From positions 6,132,514-6,196,513 of the forward strand of contig NC_018396.1 of NCBI RefSeq assembly GCF_000208865.1: a stretch of DNA of 64,000 nucleotides. Reading direction: 5' to 3'. Both the position numbers and the translations under genes were made by a program. Source of the stretch: Neospora caninum Liverpool (lineage: Eukaryota > Apicomplexa > Conoidasida > Eucoccidiorida > Sarcocystidae). Shown one piece after another: positions 57,201 to 64,000 of the stretch. Each line of letters starts with the position of its first letter. The stretch's first letter is position 1. Under the pieces are notes generated by a model. It saw only the letters and a program-made list of their open reading frames with translations. It made no database searches and was not told the origin of the DNA.

Positions 57201-60200
57201 GGGCGGCCCGAGGCGGAGGCGTCTCGGCGCCTCAATAGTAGTGGAAGGCGCCCCGGCACCAGTTCCGCTGCGTCCGAGTTTTGCAGTTCGCCGCCCGGAG
57301 CCAGTCGAACCAAAGGAATTACACACCCAAGGTTGAGTGTGTGTCCGCACATACGCGAGCGAAGCCGCCACCCCTGTGGCGCTGCGAAGGCACGTGGCGA
57401 AAGGAATGTAGCCACTGAGAAAGCCAAGCTGTGCCGCCACGACGAATGTCACAGCAGAGAAGTTATTATCCAGTGGTGCAGATGCTGATATTTCGCACAG
57501 AACGTTCTATCGTCGGATTTTCGGGAGCGCGCGGCAGCTGCCAGGCTGTTCTTTGCCTGGATTGTGATGCGCGCAATTCGTTTCTAACTGTGCGCGCCGC
57601 GGTGATCGTCGACTCGCTCACCTTGCGCTTCGCACTTTCAACAGCTGGAGAAGAATTTGTGGAAACAACTAGCACTCGGCATCCTTGGCGTGCCACCCCA
57701 GCAACTCTCGGACGACAGCCTATTTACAAGCACGCGTTGTACACTCCTCTGGAAACACACCACTTTTTGACCACGTGAGCTCGCTTGCTTCTCCAGACAC
57801 AAGGCTGGTTATGCGTGTAGGCGCCTGCAGGGTTGTCTCGTGTGTCCAAACGATGTGGAACGGTTTCACTGACGACGGACGAATGCATCGAGACCGACAG
57901 AGAAGCCACATAAAGAGCAGGGCGGAAGTGGCTTGGAAACGCAGCAACCTGGCTAAAATGTGTCGACTGAATGTGAAAGCGTCAGTTCTCGGAACCAGAG
58001 AGGCGGTTGTTGAGCGTAACCGTTCTGCTGAGAGATGAAGTCGCTACCGAGCGATGTGAAGGCATCGCTATTCTTTTTTGACAGGGCGCGGCAATATACG
58101 CCACAAATGCGTCACCGATGCACGGTCCGCCAGTACTGTAGGAAATGCGGAACGCACTCTCCCGGCTAGACAGGTGTGCGTAACCGACCAGACAACTCTC
58201 AAGATGGCATGAAGCAGTTGAAATAGAGAACCGCACTCCCGTGGAAAAGAAAGTTCCACACCATCCGAGGCAGAGAATTTCACACGCGTCTTCGATGAGG
58301 TTTACCCATTTTTAGTGCAAAATCGGCATGTGCGAAGATAGGACTTCAAAGCTCTGGTTTGCCTGGGACGACACAGCTCGGCGGGCGCAGGAGCGATGAC
58401 AGGTACAACAATAAAAGGGTATCTGAGGGATATACGGTTTGTCGAAACTCGAACACTGCTTTCAAACGGAGCGGATAAAGGAGCAGACACCGGGAACTTG
58501 CACTGGCATTCGGACTCTCCGGTTGCAGCAGCATCAGGGATTCACATACCTTGCGTTATCTGCTGCTCACTGCGGATCCTTCCAGTAATATACCGAATAC
58601 TAGCGACCCCTTCTGCGTCTTCCCAGAAACTCGTGCGACCTTTCACGTCACCCGCCACCGTGTTTCGCCGTTTAAACTCTGGTGAATATGTCCGTGCTCA
58701 TTCTCGGAAGAAAAAAACGGCACGACAGCGGGCCAGTTACGGAAGTTTGCGCACACCCTCACCATCACATGGCGTACGTTTATGAACGACGCTCAACGCG
58801 CCTGAACCCCCCCCCTCCCCCCACTTTTCCCAAAAGGGCGATACGGGATCATTCCTTGCGGCTTTCGGGCGAGACTAGATTGGCGTCCAGCCTGGCGTGT
58901 GCAAGTAGACACCCCTAAACCGCTCTACAGATGTGTTCAGGCTGCCGGGTCGCCTTGTCCTTTGAAAGGCTGACGGGATTTTCCTGCCGCCGTTTCTGCG
59001 TGCACGCCCCGAAAAAATCGTCTGTAGACTGCGAGCAACCCGGACCGCCATTTGTTTCCTTGCACTTTGTATCGACACTCCCGTTTTGCTACGAACTGGT
59101 AAATAGTAGACAACTTACGCGCAATATCTAAACTTCTCTCGGACAAGAGGGATTCCAGGGGCTACCGTTTCTGCGATGTTCGCTCTCTGTCTAGTCTCTT
59201 GCTACGTTGCTTGTGGCCGGTCGTCTCACAGAGAGAAGGTTGTGGTACTCTGACTTCCGCGGTGTATCCAGTGGTTTCTCCCCTACTCCGAAAGGTACTC
59301 CTTTGATTCTGGTTTAGTGTCTAACACAGTGCCACGTTCTATTGACACACATGGCTTTGCGTATCCTGTTGGTGTCGACTTGGACTGCTGGTAACGTGGA
59401 AAAGAGAACCGGATACGCGAGGGCGAGATTCGTGAAGGGCACTCAGGGAAGAAAGATTCCCCTCCGATGACGTGGTGACGCTGACAAAAGACAGCAATTG
59501 AGATTATAAGCTCTTGTCAACAATGTACTTGTTCTGACCTGTGTCTTTCAGAGCAGAGGAGGAAGCAACGAAAAATCGTGACGAGCGGACCGGTAAGGAA
59601 ATGGAGCACGCACACAGAGCCCAACCTGGCTGCCAACCAGCTGGTTCCAACGTACCCGAAACCCAAGGAAACCCGAAGCTCGTATATGCGAACTACCAAT
59701 GACAAAGAAGAGAATACGACTACGTAGCACGACTCGAAATATCCACTGTGTCGCACCGAGAACAGGACAAAAAAATCCACAAAGCGGAAACAGCATCGGG
59801 CGGATAAATCCGTACCACACAACAACGCAAATCAACAGAATACGGGATAGCCGCTCCTCAGGAGAACACATTTCTGCTGGGCTTCCTCGCCTTCAGTCTG
59901 CCGCCCCCGCCGCCATTACCCGCGGAACAAATCTGAAACTGGATCGAAATTGTGCGCACTGGATCCTTCCTCTATTCACACATCTTTAATCTTCAACCGT
60001 CTGTTTTCTCCCCTGCCCGTCCAAGCGACACAGGAGACAGTTCGAAAAGGACAAGAGCAGGCGGCCGGTTTCGTCCTCTGAATTCTCCCTGGTTCCAGCG
60101 TCTTGCCTCGAGTTAAATCCCTTCTCTGTCTAGCTCGTTGCCCCTGCCTGACCATCACGACGTAGTGAATTCCAACCGCTCGGTACTGGGCATGTAAAGC

Positions 60201-61037
60201 AAAAGAACGGCAACAGAAACACACCTGCTATGCGTCTTTGTTCGCTAGTTGCGGTACTCTCCGTTTGCTCATCTATATCTGTCTTCGGACAGTAGATAGG
60301 CAAGAGCACCTGTGATTACACGCGTGCTAATTGCATTTGAAGAACACTTGGAAACTGATCGCCATCTTGCACTCGCACTCCGTCCTGCTCGTCCGCCCCT
60401 TGGCCTTCCTTGTTTGCCATTCTTTTCACCCCCCTTCCTTGTCTGCCATTCTTTTCACCCCCCTTCCTTGTTCTCCTTCCGCCTTCCGCTTTCTACTCAA
60501 AAGCGAGTAGATGCCAGTGGATACATGGAGAGAGGAAGGGGTGACGGCAAGTGTGCGTGAACGGCATAGTTGACGAGGACTGCGGGGCCATACTTACGCA
60601 GTGCACCTTTTCTCATTTCTACGATGCGGCAAGAATCCGTGTGGGCGCACAGATGCTAGCAGAATACAGGAATGAACACAACGCTCCAAAAGACGAAGCG
60701 AGGCCGTGGCGCGTAGCTACCCCTTTTTGCTGCATTTGGGTTACGGCTCAAATAACTGGAAAAAAGGCAAAAACAGGCACCAGAGAAGGAACAACCAGGA
60801 CACCGGCCACGCATATCGCGACTATCGCACACATACAACTCCACTTTTAAATGCAATCAAACATCGAGGTGAGAGCCGAACAGTAAGCTACAAAACAGGG
60901 GGTTGAGGGTCAATGAGACGACGTCGGTGGGGAAGAGACCGTCGCTGGGACTTCGTTGATTTTTCCCGCAGCTTCACCGCCAGTTGAAGCCCCCATGGAG
61001 GAAAGGATCTAAGGCAGGAAAGCAGCAGACACACACC
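54221..61037. other. Gene-poor region of about 6.8 kb
   Basis: This should contain the 5' leader and promoter of the gene ending at 54220 and the 3' UTR of the gene at the right edge. Frames of 100-265 codons occur (minus 54781-55578, plus 56949-57488, minus 56093-56488), each overlapped by equally long frames on the other strand. None shows splice-linked continuation or a family signature. A 29-bp tandem duplication lies at 60412-60469. I cannot exclude a small spliced gene or a noncoding RNA. Confidence 0.5.
60412..60469. repeat. 29-bp tandem duplication
   Basis: Two adjacent copies of a 29-base unit (starting GTTTGCCATTC and GTCTGCCATTC) differ at one base. Confidence 0.85.
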
Positions 61038-61277
61038 TCAAGAGGATTCCCATTGAACCTTTGCTGGAATCAGAGACAACCCCTGCGCCTGAAACCCCCA
61101 CATGGCCCCGGCGAGAAAGCTGGAGCCTGATATGCCGCTTGACATGTACACAGTGCATAAACCCATCACAACGCACACGCACGAAGGGAGCGACGCACGC
61201 TTTCTTCCGGACGCTTGCGCTCTAGGAGCATCCAACGCGATATAGGATCCGATGCCCCGAACATCCACCGTTTTCAT
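61038..61277 (-). CDS. Candidate last exon of the right-edge gene, membrane-segment-like
   Basis: The minus-strand frame from 61277 to the stop at 61038 codes 79 residues starting MKTVDVRGIGSYIALDAPRA. It then has an uncharged, Cys/Gly/Ser-rich hydrophobic stretch (SCVCVVMGLCTVYMSSG, then FLAGAMWGFQAQGLSLIP) that could span a membrane once or twice. A CAG acceptor just before 61277 would join in phase 0 to the exon ending at 61960, across an intron of 682 bases, typical for this DNA. The polypyrimidine tract is poor, and an alternative acceptor a few bases upstream gives the wrong phase, so the link is tentative. Confidence 0.35.
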   Translation of the reverse strand: MKTVDVRGIGSYIALDAPRAQASGRKRASLPSCVCVVMGLCTVYMSSGISGSSFLAGAMWGFQAQGLSLIPAKVQWESS

Positions 61278-61959
61278 CTGTCTACGGAGGTACACGCTTT
61301 CCTCTTAGGGGCGTGAGTGCATAAGCCAACGTGGACCGATTTTTTGCACGCGCCGCTGCATGCAGGCTGCGCCGTGCCCAAGTTACACACGGGCCTCGGC
61401 TTCGAGATGACACGCGCCCTTCGGATCTAAAACTCGAGAGGAAACAAAGGATACAAGGATCCCCACAACAGCAAGTCTACGTGGGGCGTCCCGCCCTTCT
61501 GTGTCCTCGGAACAACGGAAACTCCAGACCTACCCCGATAAGCGATTCGAGCGAAGCGAGTTGTCGTTCGACGCGTCTGTTTGTCGCCGAGGCCTTTTTC
61601 TTGTCCCGTTTGCTTGTGGCAGTCTGTAAACACAAGGCGATAAGGGCGAGGACTCTCGCTGACTCTGTCGACCCGGTGCACTGTCAACGAGGCGTCCCGG
61701 CAAACTGTGGGCACGAGGACACGTCTGTTCCGTGGCTTCACAGGGCGAAAGAGAAACCGCGTCGTGTGAGAAGCGCGTCGGAGCTGAGAAACGGTTTCGG
61801 ATGCACGCCACAGACCTTCGCTCGCTCCCGCGACACACACACACACACGCCTGCCACGCCTAGCTCGAGTTGTCGATCTTTCTCTCTGGCCCCCCCGAAG
61901 GCAGGTGCAAAGCGACACGCACACGCGTTTGTGTTTCGAGAAAAAACACATGGACATAC

Positions 61960-64000
61960 CTTCCACATGAGGCTTTCCTGTAGCTCCGCGAGTTGCTGTT
62001 TGCTTTGTTCGAGTTCGATTTGCCTTTCTTCGGGGGTCATCGCTGAGAGGACTTCCGGCCTTTGAAACAACGCTTCTCTGGTCCACGCCCCGCGCACGAG
62101 CCGGCCCTGTTGAGCCCCGACTGACGACACTGCGTCTGCTTTCCCGCTCTCCTTCTTGGTCTCGTCATGTGCTTCTCGGCCTCGCTGGCCCGCCGCGGCA
62201 CCACTGGGGCGTCTGTTGTTGACCTGAGACAGGAGACTGGCGAACGTGGCGCAGCGCCGCGAGTCTCCACAGCGTCGACTGTCCTCGCCGCGCCTGGCAG
62301 TCCCCGCCTCTGCCTCGTCGGAGCCGAACGGGCTTGTGTGGGCCGCGGCCACCGTTGGACTCCGGTCGGTCAGCATGCGTCTCCCATCGCTACCCGCGAA
62401 TGACACGGCACCTCCACGTGAGCTCCCAGGCGTAGCTGGTGTGCTTCGCCAGTTCACGTCCTCCTCTACGCCTCTGGTCCTCGCCGAGAAGAAGGCCTTT
62501 CGCGAGAAGGAATGCGGGGGATCGACGTCATCACTTCGCCCCCAATCGAGGCTGCGATCTGCCTTCCGAGTCGGACTATGAAAGGCTGCCTTCCCGAAGG
62601 CTGCGGAGTGCCGGGACGGCGTGGACGGCGCTTCACTGTCGCCGTCTCCTGAACCCTTTCGCCCTTCGCACTCTCTTGGAGAAACCGTTCGCGCGGCTCT
62701 CTCGCCCTGGCTGCTCCGCCTGTCTTCGGCGTGATTCTTTCCCCGCCAGTTGCCTCGCTCTTCCTCTTCCTCTCGACGAACGGCAGACCGGGACGAGGGA
62801 GACGAAGAAGTTGACGACTGCAAGACACTGCTTTTGCGGAGGTGATCGTCGCCTTTAGTCTCGGCGTCAGCGGCACTGCGAGAAAACCGGCGAAGGGGGG
62901 AACTGGGTGAGTCGCGCGTGGCCTTTGGCCTCGACTTTTTCTCGTCCCTCGGAGACGCCGGATTTTCACTCAGCGACGAGCCCGAGAGAAACGAGAGACG
63001 TTTCGGAGAAAACGCGAAAGTTGTAGGATCTTCAGAGCTGTCTCCACGGGACGCTCTGCGCGGCATGCCCTCGTCGCGCTCGGAGACGCAGGTGCCGGGT
63101 AGCGATTTCCTCAGCGCCTCCGAAAAAAGAAGCAACAGAGGCTTGGAAGGCGGCTCGCCAGCCGTAGCGTCGCTGGAGACTGCCGGGGCATCCTGTCGCT
63201 GGTCCGCCTTCTCGCCGTCCTCGCCTCTTCCTTTCTCACCCTCTGTGTCTTTCCCTTCTTCCGCGGTCGGATGCTCCGACGACGCCTCCTGCTGGGCCAG
63301 AGTGGAGACAGGCGCCTTGCCGGTTGCCTTGGGCCCTGTGGAGGCGAAGGACGTGTCGCGCCCGGCTTCAGCAAGAGCCACGATTTCGGACCACGGCTTG
63401 GAGCCCAACGATCCCTCTTCGCGGTGAGTCCCCCTCTTCGCGGGACTGACCGCGTCACTGTTTGCTTTGCTTCTTTGGGCGGCAGCGGCAGCGGCAGGCG
63501 ATGATGCAGCCGCGGCCGAAGACGGAGACGCGACCGCGTCTCTGCCCGGCCCGGCCTGGGAGCCTTTCGACGCGGCCGTTTTCGGCGGACTCACGACGAC
63601 TGCAGCCCAGTTCCGGGCAGGCGCCTGCGCGGCAGAGGCGACGGCCGAGCCTCGGGACGGCGCCGCAGAAAAAGGAGACACTGGGACGGGAAACGAGGTA
63701 TCGGAGGACAGCAACGGGCTCTCAACCGAGACAGACGGGCGACGGCTACCTGATGAAGGCTTCTCAAGGAAACCTGGAGACGTCCCGGCCGCACAGGAGA
63801 CAGCAGACAACTGGGTTTCCCCGATCTCGAAACCCGGCACCTGGGGGGCATTTGCCTTTCCTCCGCGACCAGGGGCAAATCCGGATCGGTCTCCCTCCTC
63901 TCGACCTGCCGCGGTTTTCCCTGGCTCTCCACGAACCTCCCGCTCTCCAGGCTCCCCGCCACTGTGGCCTCCGGCAGGCTGTTTGGGCTTTGCGCCTTTC
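61960..64000 (-). CDS. Low-complexity protein, internal/3' exon (start beyond right edge)
   Basis: The frame is open from the right edge of the window to a GTATGT donor just below 61960, about 680 codons, so the true start lies outside. The edge sequence in this frame (KGAKPKQPAGGHSGGEPGE) is continuous with the rest, arguing against the GTG at 63840 as a start. Most of it is Ser/Ala/Pro/Arg/Glu-rich disorder, including an Ala run (about 63480-63500). Short ordinary stretches are SKPWSEIVALAEAGRD, PLLLLFSEALRKSLPG and, near the donor, RGAWTREALFQRPEVLSAMT followed by a Gln/Glu/Leu-rich helix (PEERQIELEQSKQQLAELQE) ending LMWK. That C-terminal block is the only part I would expect to be conserved; I do not recognise it. 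The continuation is probably the exon at 61277-61038. Confidence 0.65.

Overview
The window is nuclear DNA of a coccidian apicomplexan of the Toxoplasma/Neospora/Hammondia type. Genes are split into many exons by GT-AG introns of a few hundred bases. Introns and flanks carry TATA/TATACA microsatellites and GCATGC-type words. Long pyrimidine-rich leaders precede start codons, and there is an ApiAP2 regulator with huge low-complexity exons. I cannot name the species from sequence alone. Long open frames are common by chance here, on both strands and inside introns, so I accepted frames only when supported by a recognisable family, by phase-compatible splice sites, or by consistent protein composition.

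Layout, left to right. (1) 156-6200 (+): the 3' eleven exons of a PIG-W/GWT1-type inositol acyltransferase of GPI-anchor synthesis; the 5' end lies outside the window. (2) 7771-8184 (-): a small unrecognised protein, convergent with PIG-W. (3) 9150-11089 (+): a four-exon secreted six-cysteine protein, divergent from gene 2. (4) 11090-15053: no confident gene; broken Cys-rich frames near 12.8-13.3 kb may be a relic. (5) 15054-16605 (+): a two-exon, extremely acidic protein with basic NLS-like ends. (6) 20744-33732 (+): a seven-exon ApiAP2 protein of about 3,830 residues with three AP2-like units. (7) about 37545-46924 (+): MCM2 of the replicative helicase, with sixteen supported exons and an uncertain first exon. 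(8) 50501-54220 (-): an unrecognised Ser/Lys/Glu-rich protein of about 1,140 residues, convergent with MCM2. (9) 54221-61037: gene-poor. (10) 61038/61960-64000 (-): the 3' part of another low-complexity protein whose start lies beyond the right edge.

The genes are unrelated housekeeping functions (GPI lipid synthesis, DNA replication), one transcription factor and several lineage-specific proteins. I see no operon-like or defence-like system. The most interesting items are the split AP2 domains and adjacent C4 motif in the giant ApiAP2 protein, the MCM2 P-loop variant and insertion, the secreted six-Cys protein with a possible decayed neighbour, and the C/G homopolymer pair between convergent genes.
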